A DNA stretch of 64,000 bases from the NCBI RefSeq assembly GCF_000715495.1, contig NZ_JNLX01000145.1, positions 1 through 64,000 on the forward strand. Direction: 5' to 3'. Numbering within the stretch: position 1 is the stretch's first letter; each line of letters begins with the position of its first letter. Origin of the DNA: Hymenobacter sp. IS2118 (GTDB lineage: Bacteria > Bacteroidota > Bacteroidia > Cytophagales > Hymenobacteraceae). Both the position numbers and the translations under genes were made by a program. The notes under the pieces were generated by a model that saw nothing but the letters and a program-made list of their open reading frames with translations, searched no databases and had not been told where the DNA came from. This document shows positions 1-9,339 of this stretch, piece after piece.

Positions 1-1
1 G

Positions 2-895
2 CCGGCCGCGCCACTGCCGGGCGCCGCCGCCGCCGGCCGGCCGCTGCGCAGCTACCTCGTACCGGTCATTTTCATCGCTGCGGGTGTGCTATCGGCGGCC
101 CTGGGCCTGAAAGGGTTCTTGCTGCCCAACGGCTTCATCGACGGGGGCGTAACCGGCATTTCGCTGCTGGGCAACCAGCTTTCCGGGGTCTCCGTTTCGG
201 TGCTGATTGTGCTGCTCAACCTGCCCTTCATCGTGATGGGCTACTACCAACTGGGCCGCACGTTTGCCCTCAAAACGCTGGCCGCCATTGTGGGGCTGGC
301 CGTGGTGCTGCTCTTCATCTCCTTCCCAACCCTCACCCACGACAAGCTGCTGATTGCCGTGTTTGGCGGGTTTTTCCTCGGCGCGGGCATCGGCCTCACA
401 GTGCGCGGTGGCGCCGTGCTCGACGGCACCGAAGTGCTGGCCCTGTACCTGAGCAAAAAAACGTCCCTCTCCGTCGGCGATGTAATTCTGCTTATTAACC
501 TCGTTATTTTTGGCGCGGCGGCCCTGCTGCTTTCGGTCGAAACCGCTCTGTATTCCATTCTCGCCTACCTCTCGGCCGCCAAAACGATTGATTTCATTAT
601 CGAAGGCATCGAGGAATACACCGGCGTCACCATCATCTCGGCCCACAGCGAAGCCATCCGCACCATGCTCACCGAAAAGCTCGGGCGCGGCGCCACCATC
701 TACGCCGGGCGCCGGGGGTTTGGCGCCCACGGCCAGGCCCGCGAAACCATCGACATCATTTTCACGGTAACTACCCGGCTGGAAGTCACCCGCCTCAAAG
801 AAGAAATCGACCAGATTGACCCCCAGGCATTCGTAGTGATGCACAGCGTGCGCGAAACCAAAGGTGGCCTCGTCAAACGCCGCCCCTTACATTAA
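2..895 (+). CDS. YitT family membrane protein with DUF2179 C-terminus (5' partial)
   Basis: The frame is open to the left edge of the window, so the N-terminus is missing; the first in-frame start codon inside the window (GTG at 86) lies within a hydrophobic helix and is unlikely to be the real start. The visible part has about five hydrophobic segments and then a soluble C-terminal domain of about 90 residues (ATIYAGRRGFGAHGQ, then a beta-alpha-beta pattern ending in VVMHSVRETKGG) typical of DUF2179. YitT-type proteins are inner-membrane proteins whose substrate is not established, so no transport function is claimed. The antiporter gene follows after 32 bases on the same strand and may be co-transcribed. 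Confidence 0.85.
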   Translation, partial: PAAPLPGAAAAGRPLRSYLVPVIFIAAGVLSAALGLKGFLLPNGFIDGGVTGISLLGNQLSGVSVSVLIVLLNLPFIVMGYYQLGRTFALKTLAAIVGLAVVLLFISFPTLTHDKLLIAVFGGFFLGAGIGLTVRGGAVLDGTEVLALYLSKKTSLSVGDVILLINLVIFGAAALLLSVETALYSILAYLSAAKTIDFIIEGIEEYTGVTIISAHSEAIRTMLTEKLGRGATIYAGRRGFGAHGQARETIDIIFTVTTRLEVTRLKEEIDQIDPQAFVVMHSVRETKGGLVKRRPLH

Positions 896-927
896 GCCTC
901 AAGCTTACAGCTCAACTATTCTTCCGT

Positions 928-2217
928 ATGTCATTTTATAACATTGCGCTGGTGGTGCTGGGCGTGGCCATTATGGGCGTGGCCTGGCTGCCTTCCCTGC
1001 TCGAAAAGTACCCGCTTTCCTACCCCATTTTCTATATTTTGCTGGGGTTGGGTGTGTTTTCGTTGCCCATTGAGCTGCCCTCAGTTGACCCTTTCGAGTC
1101 CCCGACGCTTATTACCCACCTGTCCGAGCTTTGCGTCATCGTGGCCCTCACCGGTACCGGGCTGAAAATTGACCGGGCGTTTTCGCTGCTTCGGTGGCGC
1201 ACGCCGCTTAAGCTGGTACTCATTCTCATGGTCCTCACCATTGCCGGCCTCACGCTGGCTGGCTGGGGGCTGTTGGGCTTGGCGTTGCCCTCGGCGGTGC
1301 TGTTGGCGGCCGCGCTGGCCCCTACCGACCCTGTGCTGGCCGGCGACGTGCAGGTGGGCGACCCCGGCGAAGGCCGCGAAGACAACGTGCGCTTCGCCCT
1401 CACCGGCGAGGCCGGCCTCAACGACGGCCTGGCATTTCCCTTCGTGTGGCTGGCCCTGGCCCTGATCCCCGATGCTATTCCGGTAACTGACCGGCTGCTG
1501 CACTGGCTCTGGATGGACGTGCTCTACCGCGTGGTGGCAGGCGTGGTACTGGGCTGGCTGTCGGGTCGGCTGCTGGCCTTCCTCATTTTCAGCCTGCCCA
1601 AGCGCATCAGCATCAAGGCCAGCGCCTACGGCTTCGTGGCCCTGGCCGTGACGCTCGTCAGCTACGGCGTCACGGAGCTGGTGCATGGCTACGGCTTTCT
1701 GGCCGTGTTCGTGGCCGCCATCACGCTGCGCGGCCGCGAGAGCAAGCACGAATACCACAAGCAGATGCACGCCTTCACCGACCAGCTGGAGCGCCTGCTG
1801 ATTGTGGTGATTCTGATTCTCTTTGGCGGCGCCATTGCGGGGGGCTTGCTGGCGCCGCTCACCTGGCAGGCCGCCGCCGTAGGCCTGCTGCTGCTACTGG
1901 TGCTGCGGCCCCTGGGCGGTATGCTCACCCTGGCTGGCTCCGAGCGCGTTACCCTGGCCGAGCGGGTGGTTATCTCCTTTTTCGGCATTCGGGGCATCGG
2001 TTCCATTTTCTACATTGCCTTCGCGCTGGAGCGAGCTAATTTCCCCCAGGCCCGCCTGCTGTGGGCCGTGCTGGGCTTCACCATGCTGGTTTCCATCGTG
2101 ATGCACGGCGCACTTGCCACGCCCGTCATGAACTGGCTGGACCGCCGCCACGGCCGCAAAATAGCCGCCGAGATAACCGAAGAATCCGACGGCAAAGCAG
2201 AGCCAACCGCCGAATAG
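928..2217 (+). CDS. Cation:proton antiporter, CPA1/NhaP type
   Basis: A 429-residue integral membrane protein with about 12 hydrophobic segments. It should exchange Na+ (or K+) for H+ across the inner membrane. The family's ion-binding signatures are visible: a TDP motif at residues 133-135 (APTDPVLAGD) and an ND pair at 165-166 (GEAGLNDGLAF), separated by the usual stretch. The C-terminus ends in a short charged cytoplasmic tail (about 25 residues), without the RCK/TrkA-N domain of some relatives. It follows the YitT gene closely. Ion specificity cannot be read from the sequence. Confidence 0.9.
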   Translation: MSFYNIALVVLGVAIMGVAWLPSLLEKYPLSYPIFYILLGLGVFSLPIELPSVDPFESPTLITHLSELCVIVALTGTGLKIDRAFSLLRWRTPLKLVLILMVLTIAGLTLAGWGLLGLALPSAVLLAAALAPTDPVLAGDVQVGDPGEGREDNVRFALTGEAGLNDGLAFPFVWLALALIPDAIPVTDRLLHWLWMDVLYRVVAGVVLGWLSGRLLAFLIFSLPKRISIKASAYGFVALAVTLVSYGVTELVHGYGFLAVFVAAITLRGRESKHEYHKQMHAFTDQLERLLIVVILILFGGAIAGGLLAPLTWQAAAVGLLLLLVLRPLGGMLTLAGSERVTLAERVVISFFGIRGIGSIFYIAFALERANFPQARLLWAVLGFTMLVSIVMHGALATPVMNWLDRRHGRKIAAEITEESDGKAEPTAE

Positions 2218-2260
2218 CGAGTGGGCAACACCACGGCCAGCTCTTCACAAGCCCACAAGC

Positions 2261-2307
2261 AAAAAGCTGCCCCGGCCCCTCCTGATTAATGGAGCGACCG
2301 GGGCAGC
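2261..2307 (-). terminator. Rho-independent terminator of the DJ-1/Ohr/OhrR gene cluster
   Basis: Ten-base arms GCTGCCCCGG (2266-2275) and CCGGGGCAGC (2298-2307) form a stem. On the minus strand the stem is followed by TTTTT. It lies 20 bases past the stop of the leftward DJ-1-like gene and also sits in the convergent gap after the antiporter gene. Confidence 0.75.
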
Positions 2308-2327
2308 CAGCAAATTCAAACCCGTAC

Positions 2328-3008
2328 TTACTTCGCCAGCTGCTTCAGCAGCTCGTGGGCGGCGGGCTCGGAGGAGGCCGGGTTTTGGCCAGTGATGAGG
2401 TGGCCGGCCGTTACCACGTAGGGCGCCCAGTCGGCGCCTTTCGAGTACTCGCCGCCGTTGCTTTTCAGCATGTCTTCCACCAGAAAAGGCACTATGTTGG
2501 TCAGCTGCACCGCTTCTTCCTCGGTGTTGGTGAAGCCGGTCACAGACTTGCCCTGCACCAGGGGCGTACCGTCGGCGGCTTTGGGGTGGCGCAGCACGGC
2601 GGGCGCGTGGCACACGGCCGCCACGGGCTTGCCGGCGGCATACATGGTTTCAATCAGCGCGATGGACTGCTGGTCCTCGGCCAAATCCCAGAGCGGACCG
2701 TGGCCGCCGGGGTAAAACACGGCGTCGTAGTCGGCGGCACTCACCGTGCTCAGCTGCACGGTTGTGGCCAGGGCCTGCTGGGCGGCCGTGTCCTGCTTGA
2801 AGCGCTTGGTGGCTTCGGTTTGAGCGTCGGGGGCGTCGCTTTTGGGGTCGAGGGGCGGCTGGCCACCTTTGGGCGAAGCCAGCGTGAGGTCTGCGCCTGC
2901 GTCCTGAAACACGTAGTAGGGCGCGGCAAATTCCTCCAGCCAAAAGCCGGTTTTCTCGCCGGTATCGCCCAGTTGGTCGTGCGAAGTCAGCACCATTAAA
3001 ATCTTCAT
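2328..3008 (-). CDS. DJ-1/PfpI family protein (Hsp31-like type 1 glutamine amidotransferase fold)
   Basis: A 226-residue soluble protein. The nucleophile elbow is AAVCHAPA with Cys133 followed by His134, and a conserved acidic residue sits at Glu25 (GFWLEEFAAPY), the arrangement of Hsp31/DJ-1-type glyoxalase or holdase proteins. The start chosen is MKILMVLTSH at 3008; the frame continues upstream for 13 residues that do not fit the family. It lies 58 bases after an Ohr gene and a MarR-family gene on the same strand, which suggests a role against electrophile or peroxide stress. Glyoxalase III, deglycase or chaperone activity cannot be told apart from the sequence. Confidence 0.88.
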   Translation of the reverse strand: MKILMVLTSHDQLGDTGEKTGFWLEEFAAPYYVFQDAGADLTLASPKGGQPPLDPKSDAPDAQTEATKRFKQDTAAQQALATTVQLSTVSAADYDAVFYPGGHGPLWDLAEDQQSIALIETMYAAGKPVAAVCHAPAVLRHPKAADGTPLVQGKSVTGFTNTEEEAVQLTNIVPFLVEDMLKSNGGEYSKGADWAPYVVTAGHLITGQNPASSEPAAHELLKQLAK

Positions 3009-3066
3009 CGGTATCGTAGGGTTAAGTTGAAAAATTGGGTAGCCCAACTGCCTGCTGGCAGCAGGA

Positions 3067-3501
3067 TTAGGCGTTGGTAGTCGTGGTGAGGCTCACCTCG
3101 ATGTTGCCTTTGGTAGCTCGCGAATACGGGCAGATACCGTGGGCCGCCGCCACCAGCTCCTCGGCTTGCGGCTGCGGAATGCCGGGCAGGTTCACGTGCA
3201 GGTCGGCCGAGATGCCGTAGCCCCCGTCCGTTGCCTGGCCAAAGCCAATGAAGGCTTCCACGGTCACGTTGCTCAGCTTCACGTCGGCCTGGCGCGCGGC
3301 CACGCCCAAAGCGCCTTCAAAACAGGCCGCGTAGCCGGCGGCGAACAGTTGCTCGGGGTTGGTGGCGCCAGCTTTGCCGGGGCCGCCCATTTCTTTGGGC
3401 GTGCTCAGGCTGAGGCTCAGCGCATTGTTGGCGGTGGTGATAGCGCCGTCGCGGCCACCTTTGGCCAAGGCCTGGGCGGTGAAGATTTTTTCGATTTTCA
3501 T
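3067..3501 (-). CDS. ohr: Organic hydroperoxide resistance protein (Ohr/OsmC family peroxiredoxin)
   Basis: A 144-residue protein of normal Ohr length. Ohr enzymes reduce fatty-acid and other organic hydroperoxides using a reactive cysteine, with lipoylated proteins as reductant. The key residues are present: Arg17 (GGRDG), Glu50 (NPEQLFAAGYAACF), peroxidatic Cys60 and resolving Cys124 (HGICPYSRAT). The start at 3501 (MKIEKIFTAQALAKGGRDG) matches the family; an upstream in-frame Met would add 14 unlikely residues. It sits between the MarR-type regulator and the DJ-1 gene and is probably transcribed with both. Confidence 0.93.
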   Translation of the reverse strand: MKIEKIFTAQALAKGGRDGAITTANNALSLSLSTPKEMGGPGKAGATNPEQLFAAGYAACFEGALGVAARQADVKLSNVTVEAFIGFGQATDGGYGISADLHVNLPGIPQPQAEELVAAAHGICPYSRATKGNIEVSLTTTTNA

Positions 3502-3543
3502 TAGGGTTAAAAAAAGGGGTTGAAGTAAAAAAAGCGGCCTCAA

Positions 3544-3996
3544 TCAGGCCAGCTGGGTCAGGATGTGTTGCAGTTGGCCGCGAAGGGCGTCGAATTCGGT
3601 GGAGGTGAGGGCCAGCTTTTTGAGCAGCTGCTTGGGAATGTGGCAGGCCCGGGCCTGCAAGTCGCGTCCGGCCGGCAGCAGCCGGATAAGTACCATGCGC
3701 TCATCGGTGGGGTCGCGGCGGCGGCTGAGCCACTGCTTTTGCTCCATGCGCTTAAGCAGGGGCGTGAGCGTACCCGAATCCAGTATCAATTGCTCGCCCA
3801 ATGCTTTCACCGTTAGCTCTTCGTGCTCCCACAGCAGCAGCAGCACGAGGTATTGCGGGTACGTCAGCTCCAGCTCCTGCAGGTAGGGCTGGTAGGCCTT
3901 GGTGAGCATCCGCGACGCGGCGTAGAGCGGAAAACACAACTGGTTTGCCAGCTGCTGCATGGGGTTGACGGGGGTAGGAGTGCTGGGCGTGTTCAT
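3544..3996 (-). CDS. ohrR: MarR-family peroxide sensor/repressor, OhrR type
   Basis: A 150-residue winged-helix repressor. The N-terminal sequence QLCFPLYAASR carries Cys21, placed like the peroxide-sensing cysteine of OhrR; a winged HTH follows (LTVKALGEQLILDSGTLTPLLKRME, then the wing RRRDPTDERMVLIRLL). Oxidation of this cysteine by organic peroxides is known to release OhrR from DNA. The start at 3996 (MNTPSTPT) was chosen over 4032 because it leaves the upstream palindrome outside the coding region. It is the first gene of a leftward set with ohr and the DJ-1 gene, so it likely represses all three and itself. Confidence 0.9.
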   Translation of the reverse strand: MNTPSTPTPVNPMQQLANQLCFPLYAASRMLTKAYQPYLQELELTYPQYLVLLLLWEHEELTVKALGEQLILDSGTLTPLLKRMEQKQWLSRRRDPTDERMVLIRLLPAGRDLQARACHIPKQLLKKLALTSTEFDALRGQLQHILTQLA

Positions 3997-4034
3997 AGGT
4001 TTCGAAAGGGTAAACCAATTTAAGTGGCGCAAGG

Positions 4035-4054
4035 TTTAATTGTGCACAATTAAA
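4035..4054. promoter_or_regulatory. Perfect 20-bp palindrome, probable OhrR operator
   Basis: TTTAATTGTGCACAATTAAA is a perfect inverted repeat without spacer, 38 bases upstream of the ohrR start. AT-rich dyads with a TTG-N4-CAA core are the known kind of OhrR binding site. It is the only perfect palindrome of this length noticed in the gap, and its position fits autorepression of ohrR-ohr-DJ-1. Confidence 0.75.
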
Positions 4055-4243
4055 TAATCCCTGTTACGCAGCTCAAGTGCTCCCCGGTTTAAAACGCGAC
4101 TGCAAGCACTACACCGCTTCGCTCGTCTGCTGAAACGCTGGTTTCACCGGGCACATACCGATGTTCGGATGGCAAAACTAGTCGTTGGGCCAAGGCGGAA
4201 GAATCGCGGCCTTTTAAGGCCAGATATTGCGGAGTAACTCCCT

Positions 4244-7200
4244 ATGCTCACGCCCTCGCCGCTGCCGTTGCCTTCCGCTACCCCCGCCGACCTGGCCCAG
4301 GCCCGGCAGCGTGCCACCGCTTTGCTCCGGGCCCTGGCACCCGCTCCCGAAGCGGCTGAAGCCATAACCCCCCAGGCGCATCTGCTTATCGACTTGCTGC
4401 CCGAGGGTATTGCGCTTCTCGGCGCCGACGGCCGCGTGGAAGTACTTAACCAGCGCTTTTTTACGCTTTATGGGCTGCCGGATGCGCCGACCAGCTGGCT
4501 GGGGCAGCCCGTAGAAAAGTTGCTGTCCCACGCGCAAACCCAGGTGCTGGCAAGCGAGGCGAGCAGCTTTGGACTGGTTCACACCCTGCACGGCGGCCGG
4601 GTGCTGGCATTCGGCGAGCTATCCGAGGCCGGGGAGGATGGCGACACCGGCCGGCGGCTATTGTATTGGCACGAGGTAACGGAGCGGCAGCAGCTATTGG
4701 CCCAGCTGGAGTCCGTGGCCCGCATTCCGCAGCAAAACCCCTACCCGGTGGTGCGGCTGGCTGCTTCGGGCCGGCTGCTCTATGCCAACGCCGCCGCCCA
4801 CCAGCTGAGTCGGAGCCTGGCCCGGGCCGAGCGGGTGCAGGGCCAAGCGGAGCTGCGCCGATTGGCCACGCAGGCGCTGAGCCAGGGCACCGGTTTTCAG
4901 ATGGAAAACGCCTTGGGCCAGCGGTGGTTTAGCGCGCATGTAGTGCCATTTGCCGCTGAAGGCTATGTAAACCTGTATTTGGGTGAAACAACCACGCGCG
5001 TGCGGGCCGAGCAGCAGTTGCGGGAGCAGGAGCACTTCTACGTAACCATTCTCAACGAGCTGCCCGCCGAGGTATTTGTGGTGGACCAGGAATACCGCTA
5101 CCGGTTCGTGAACCCGGCGGCCGTGCCCGATACCGCACTCCGCCAGTGGATGCTGGGGCGCACCAACGAGGAATATAACGCCCACCGGGGCAGCCCGACC
5201 AGCCTGGCGCAGCGTCGGCAGCAGCACATGCAAAACGTGCTTCGCAGCCGCCAGCGTCACGAATGGGTCGAGACTTTGGGCGATGCCGAACATCCCCACT
5301 ACATGATGCGCCGCCTGCAGCCCGTGCCCGAAGCCGGCGAGGCCATCCGGTTGGTTATCGGCTACGGGCTTGACATAACGGCGCAGGAAATAACGCGCCG
5401 GGCACTGAGCGAGCAGCAGGACTTCACCCAAAGCATTCTGGATGCCAGCCCCAGCGTGATTTACGTGCGCGACGGAGCGCACCGTATTGTGTTTGAAAAC
5501 CACGCCATGCAGGCCGTCCGGCAGGTTTGCCACCACCTGTCGGGTGAGGAACTAGCGCCCGGCAGCGTGGAGGCGGCAGAAGCAGCGCAGCTTATTGCCA
5601 ACGACCAGCAGGTTATCCGCAGCGGCCAAACGCTGCAGGTGGAGGAAACCCTGACCCTAATCGACGGCTCGAAGCGCGTGTACCAAACTGTGAAACGACC
5701 CCTGCCCCGGCCCGACGGCCGCATGCACGTGCTGGGCGTGAGCACCGACATCACCGCTTTCCGCCGCGCGCAGCAAACCCTGGAACGCAGCGAAAAGCAG
5801 TACCGCGACCTGATGAACTACGCGCAGGCCTTCATTTGTGCGCACGCCCTCGACGGCACGGTGCTCACGGCCAACCCCGCCCTGAGCGAGCTGCTGAATA
5901 TGCCCATGGACGAGATTGTGGGCAGCAATGTGGCCGTGGTAATGACCAGCGATGACCGGGCCGCCTTTGCCGATTACCTGGCGCTTATCACGGCGGCCCA
6001 CGAGGCGTCGGGCGTGCAGCGTGTGTGCCCCCGCGGCAGCACCGAGCAGCGCTACCTGCTCTACCGCAACTTTTTGGTGAGCGAGCCGGGCCAGGAGCCG
6101 TATGTTATTTCGCACTCGCACGACATTACCGAGCGCATTGCCGCCGAGCGGGAAATGCGGCGCGCCAAAGAAGCGGCCGAGTCGGCGGCGCTGGCCAGGG
6201 AAAATTTCCTGGCCAACATGAGCCACGAAATCCGCACGCCCCTCAATGGCATTCTGGGCATGGCCAGCCAGCTGGGCAAAACTCCACTGGAGCCCCGGCA
6301 GCAGGAGTTTCTGCGCATGATTCGCACCTCTGGCCAACACCTGCTCAGTGTCATCAACGACGTGCTGGACATGGCCAAAATCACCTCGGGCAAGCTGGAA
6401 TTTGAGCAAGTCGCCTTCAACCTCTGCGAATCGATGGGCCAGGCCGTGCAGCCCCTCGTGCTGCAGGCCCAGGAAAAAGGACTAACTTTTAGTGCCACCA
6501 CGCTGCGCGAAAGCTGCGCTTACCCCTGGGTGGTGAGCGACCCCTACCGGCTGAATCAGATTCTCATTAACCTGGTGGCCAACGCTATCAAGTTCACGGC
6601 CCGCGGCGGCATCACCGTAGCGGGGCGCCAGCTGACCGAAACCAGCACGCACCTCACCGTGGAATTCAGCGTGACGGATACCGGCATCGGCATTGCCCCA
6701 GACAAGCACGCCAGTATTTTCGAGGGCTTCACCCAGGCTTACGCCGATACGTCGCGGCACTTCGGCGGCACGGGGCTGGGCCTGAGCATCAGCCGGGCGC
6801 TGGTAGAGCAGCTGGGCGGCACCCTGCGCCTGCGCAGCGCCCCCGGCCAGGGCAGCACGTTCGCCTTCACCCTCACCTTGCCCAAGGCCGAAGCGCCCGT
6901 AGTGGTGCCCGATACCGCCGGCGAGTTCAATACTGGCGCGCTGGCCGGCCTGCGGGTGCTGCTGGTGGAGGACAACGAAATAAACCGCGAGGTCGCCCGC
7001 TTTATGCTGGAAGAGTGGGGCGTGCTGCTGGAAGAGGCCGTGGACGGCGAGCAGGGCCTGAAATTACTCACCGCCCACACCTACGACGCGGTGCTGATGG
7101 ATATTCAGATGCCCGGCCTGAGCGGGGTGGACGTGACCAGGGCTGTGCGCCAGCTGGCCGACCCAATTAAAGCGCAGGTGCCCATTTTGGCCCTCACGGC

Positions 7201-7708
7201 CAATGCTTTCCGGGAAGACAACGAGCGCTACCGTGCCGCTGGCATGAACGACTGCCTTGCCAAGCCCTTCGAGGAGCAGGACCTCTACCATAAGCTGACG
7301 GCCCTGCGCGCGCTGCCCTCCCCGGTCCGGCCCTACGACCTGACCAAGCTGCGCGCCATGGCCCGTGGCCGGGAAGCGTTTGTGGGCAAAATCATTCGTT
7401 CCTTTCTCACCAATACGCCGGCCACCCTGGCGCAGCTTCAGGAGGCCGCCGCGACCGGGCAGTGGAGCCGGGTGGCCGAGCTCACCCACCACATCAAGCC
7501 CAATTTGGCCGCGCTGGGCATACCAGGGGTGGCGCACGCGATGAGCGCGCTGGAAAAAGCCCCGGGTGCGCATCAGTACGCTACCCAAGCCAATACCACC
7601 GACCGGACCTTACTGGTAGCGCAGCTGGCCGCTGCCGTAAACCGTGCACTAACCGAATTGCCCACCGAGCTATCCACCGAACCAGGCTTGGATGTCGAGC
7701 TGAATTGA
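4244..7708 (+). CDS. Hybrid sensor histidine kinase with about five PAS domains, receiver and Hpt domain
   Basis: A 1,154-residue phosphorelay protein with no obvious membrane segment, so probably a cytoplasmic sensor. Domains in order: PAS-like units at about 45-115, 155-240, 265-375, 385-500 and 510-635; HisKA with phospho-acceptor His661 (MSHEIRTPLNG); HATPase_c with N box near 779 (NQILINLVANAIKF) and G boxes DTGIGI and GTGLGL; a receiver from about 904 with Asp953 (VLMDIQMPG) and Lys in LAKPF; and a C-terminal Hpt domain with likely phospho-acceptor His1082 (THHIKPNLAALG). The signal should pass His-Asp-His to a separate response regulator that is not next to it. It starts 190 bases from the divergent ohrR gene but the signal sensed is unknown. 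Confidence 0.93.
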   Translation: MLTPSPLPLPSATPADLAQARQRATALLRALAPAPEAAEAITPQAHLLIDLLPEGIALLGADGRVEVLNQRFFTLYGLPDAPTSWLGQPVEKLLSHAQTQVLASEASSFGLVHTLHGGRVLAFGELSEAGEDGDTGRRLLYWHEVTERQQLLAQLESVARIPQQNPYPVVRLAASGRLLYANAAAHQLSRSLARAERVQGQAELRRLATQALSQGTGFQMENALGQRWFSAHVVPFAAEGYVNLYLGETTTRVRAEQQLREQEHFYVTILNELPAEVFVVDQEYRYRFVNPAAVPDTALRQWMLGRTNEEYNAHRGSPTSLAQRRQQHMQNVLRSRQRHEWVETLGDAEHPHYMMRRLQPVPEAGEAIRLVIGYGLDITAQEITRRALSEQQDFTQSILDASPSVIYVRDGAHRIVFENHAMQAVRQVCHHLSGEELAPGSVEAAEAAQLIANDQQVIRSGQTLQVEETLTLIDGSKRVYQTVKRPLPRPDGRMHVLGVSTDITAFRRAQQTLERSEKQYRDLMNYAQAFICAHALDGTVLTANPALSELLNMPMDEIVGSNVAVVMTSDDRAAFADYLALITAAHEASGVQRVCPRGSTEQRYLLYRNFLVSEPGQEPYVISHSHDITERIAAEREMRRAKEAAESAALARENFLANMSHEIRTPLNGILGMASQLGKTPLEPRQQEFLRMIRTSGQHLLSVINDVLDMAKITSGKLEFEQVAFNLCESMGQAVQPLVLQAQEKGLTFSATTLRESCAYPWVVSDPYRLNQILINLVANAIKFTARGGITVAGRQLTETSTHLTVEFSVTDTGIGIAPDKHASIFEGFTQAYADTSRHFGGTGLGLSISRALVEQLGGTLRLRSAPGQGSTFAFTLTLPKAEAPVVVPDTAGEFNTGALAGLRVLLVEDNEINREVARFMLEEWGVLLEEAVDGEQGLKLLTAHTYDAVLMDIQMPGLSGVDVTRAVRQLADPIKAQVPILALTANAFREDNERYRAAGMNDCLAKPFEEQDLYHKLTALRALPSPVRPYDLTKLRAMARGREAFVGKIIRSFLTNTPATLAQLQEAAATGQWSRVAELTHHIKPNLAALGIPGVAHAMSALEKAPGAHQYATQANTTDRTLLVAQLAAAVNRALTELPTELSTEPGLDVELN

Positions 7709-7934
7709 GGCCGCCGCTGCCTGATAAGCTTTGCCGCACCCAGTGGCTTCCTGCGCAGCTGAAAACGGCGTATCACTGCTGGCCGACGACCCCTACCCCC
7801 GCTCAGCTTGTGGCCCTATAGCTGACTACAGACCCAAAAGCCAGGCGTCGGCCAACGGTTGGCTGGCGGCAAATGCGGTTGGGAGAGTAGCTTCGCCGGG
7901 TGGCCCCGCAATACCGGGCAACGCGGCTTCAGAT

Positions 7935-9275
7935 ATGAGTAAAAATTGCTTGCGGTGGTCCGCTGAAAAACGTGGTTTTGGGTGCTGGCGGGCTGGCCGC
8001 AGGGGCTTGCTGTGCGTCGGCTTGTGGGTGGGCATGGGGCTGGCCGCTCAGGCGCAACCCGCCGCAACCAGCCCCGCTGCCGGGGCTACCCTGCTACGGC
8101 CCGCCGCCGTGTTCGACGGGCAGAACCTGCACCAGGGCTGGGTTGTACTGGTGGAAAACGACCGGATAACGGCCGCCGGCCCGGCGGCTCAGGTAACGTT
8201 GCCCGTCGGCGGGCGCACCCTCGACCTGCCTGGCCTCACGCTGCTGCCTGGCCTCATTGAAGGTCACGCGCACCTGCTGCTGCACCCTTACAACGAAACT
8301 TCCTGGAACGACCAGGTGCTGCTGGAGTCGCAGGCCCTGCGCGTGGCTCGCGCTACGATGCACGCGCAGCGCACGCTGCTGGCGGGCTTCACCACGGCCC
8401 GCGACCTGGGCAGCGAGGGTGCCGGCTATGCCGATGTGGGCCTGAAGCAGGCCATCGACCAGGGCATTATTCCGGGCCCGCGCCTACTGGTGGCCACGCG
8501 GGCGCTGGTAGCTACGGGCAGCTACGGCCCCAAGCTGGCTACTGACATCGACGTGCCCCAGGGCGCCCAGGAAGCCGACGGTGTGGACGGTCTCGTGCGC
8601 GCCGTACGGGAGCAAATCGGGAAGGGCGCCGACCTTATCAAAGTGTACGCCGACTACCGCTGGGGCCTCAATAACACTGCCCAGCCCACGTTTTCGCAGG
8701 ACGAGCTGACGCTCATCGTGCAAACGGCCCGCTCGGCGGGCCGGGGCGTGGTGGCACACGCCTCCACGGTGGAGGGTATGCGCCGTGCCACGCTGGCCGG
8801 CGTCGAAACCATCGAACACGGCGACGAAGGCACCGTCGAAATATTCCGGCTGATGAAGCAGCGTGGCGTGGCGCTGTGTCCCACCGTGGCCGCCGGCGAC
8901 GCCACTTCGCAATACAAGGGCTGGAAAAAAGGGCGGGAACCTCAGCCACCGCGCATTCAGCAAAAACATGCCAGCATGGAGGCCGCCCTGAAAGCCGGCG
9001 TGACGCTGGTGATGGGCGGCGACGTTGGCGTATTTACCCACGGCGACAACGCCCGCGAGATGGAGCAGCTGGTGCAGGACTTTGGTCTCACGCCGCTACA
9101 AGTGCTGCGGCAGGCCACGAGCGGCAACGCCCGGATTTTTCACCTCGCCGACCGGGGCAGCATCCGTCCCGGCCTGCTGGCCGACCTGGTGGCCGTGGCC
9201 GGCGACCCTACCCAGGATGTGTCCGCCGTGCGCCAAATCCGGCTCGTGATGAAGGGCGGAGTACTGTATAAATAA
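7935..9275 (+). CDS. Secreted metal-dependent amidohydrolase (imidazolonepropionase-like / prolidase-like)
   Basis: A 446-residue protein with an N-terminal signal sequence (hydrophobic run about 24-40, ending AAQAQ) and an amidohydrolase TIM barrel. Metal-binding motifs are visible: H111-x-H113 (EGHAHLLLHP), a candidate carbamylated Lys in LIKVYADYR, later His residues in VVAHAS and TIEHGDEG, and the Asp in MGGDVGVF. Close families hydrolyse Xaa-Pro dipeptides or related amides in the periplasm; the substrate here is not predictable. The start at 7935 was chosen because it begins a normal signal peptide, whereas the open frame upstream to 7731 has no protein-like character. Confidence 0.88.
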   Translation: MSKNCLRWSAEKRGFGCWRAGRRGLLCVGLWVGMGLAAQAQPAATSPAAGATLLRPAAVFDGQNLHQGWVVLVENDRITAAGPAAQVTLPVGGRTLDLPGLTLLPGLIEGHAHLLLHPYNETSWNDQVLLESQALRVARATMHAQRTLLAGFTTARDLGSEGAGYADVGLKQAIDQGIIPGPRLLVATRALVATGSYGPKLATDIDVPQGAQEADGVDGLVRAVREQIGKGADLIKVYADYRWGLNNTAQPTFSQDELTLIVQTARSAGRGVVAHASTVEGMRRATLAGVETIEHGDEGTVEIFRLMKQRGVALCPTVAAGDATSQYKGWKKGREPQPPRIQQKHASMEAALKAGVTLVMGGDVGVFTHGDNAREMEQLVQDFGLTPLQVLRQATSGNARIFHLADRGSIRPGLLADLVAVAGDPTQDVSAVRQIRLVMKGGVLYK

Positions 9276-9339
9276 CGGTCAGTGCCTTTCGTTCGCCACT
9301 AACAGCTAATAAATTTGTTCCCGAATAAGCAGAAACGAA

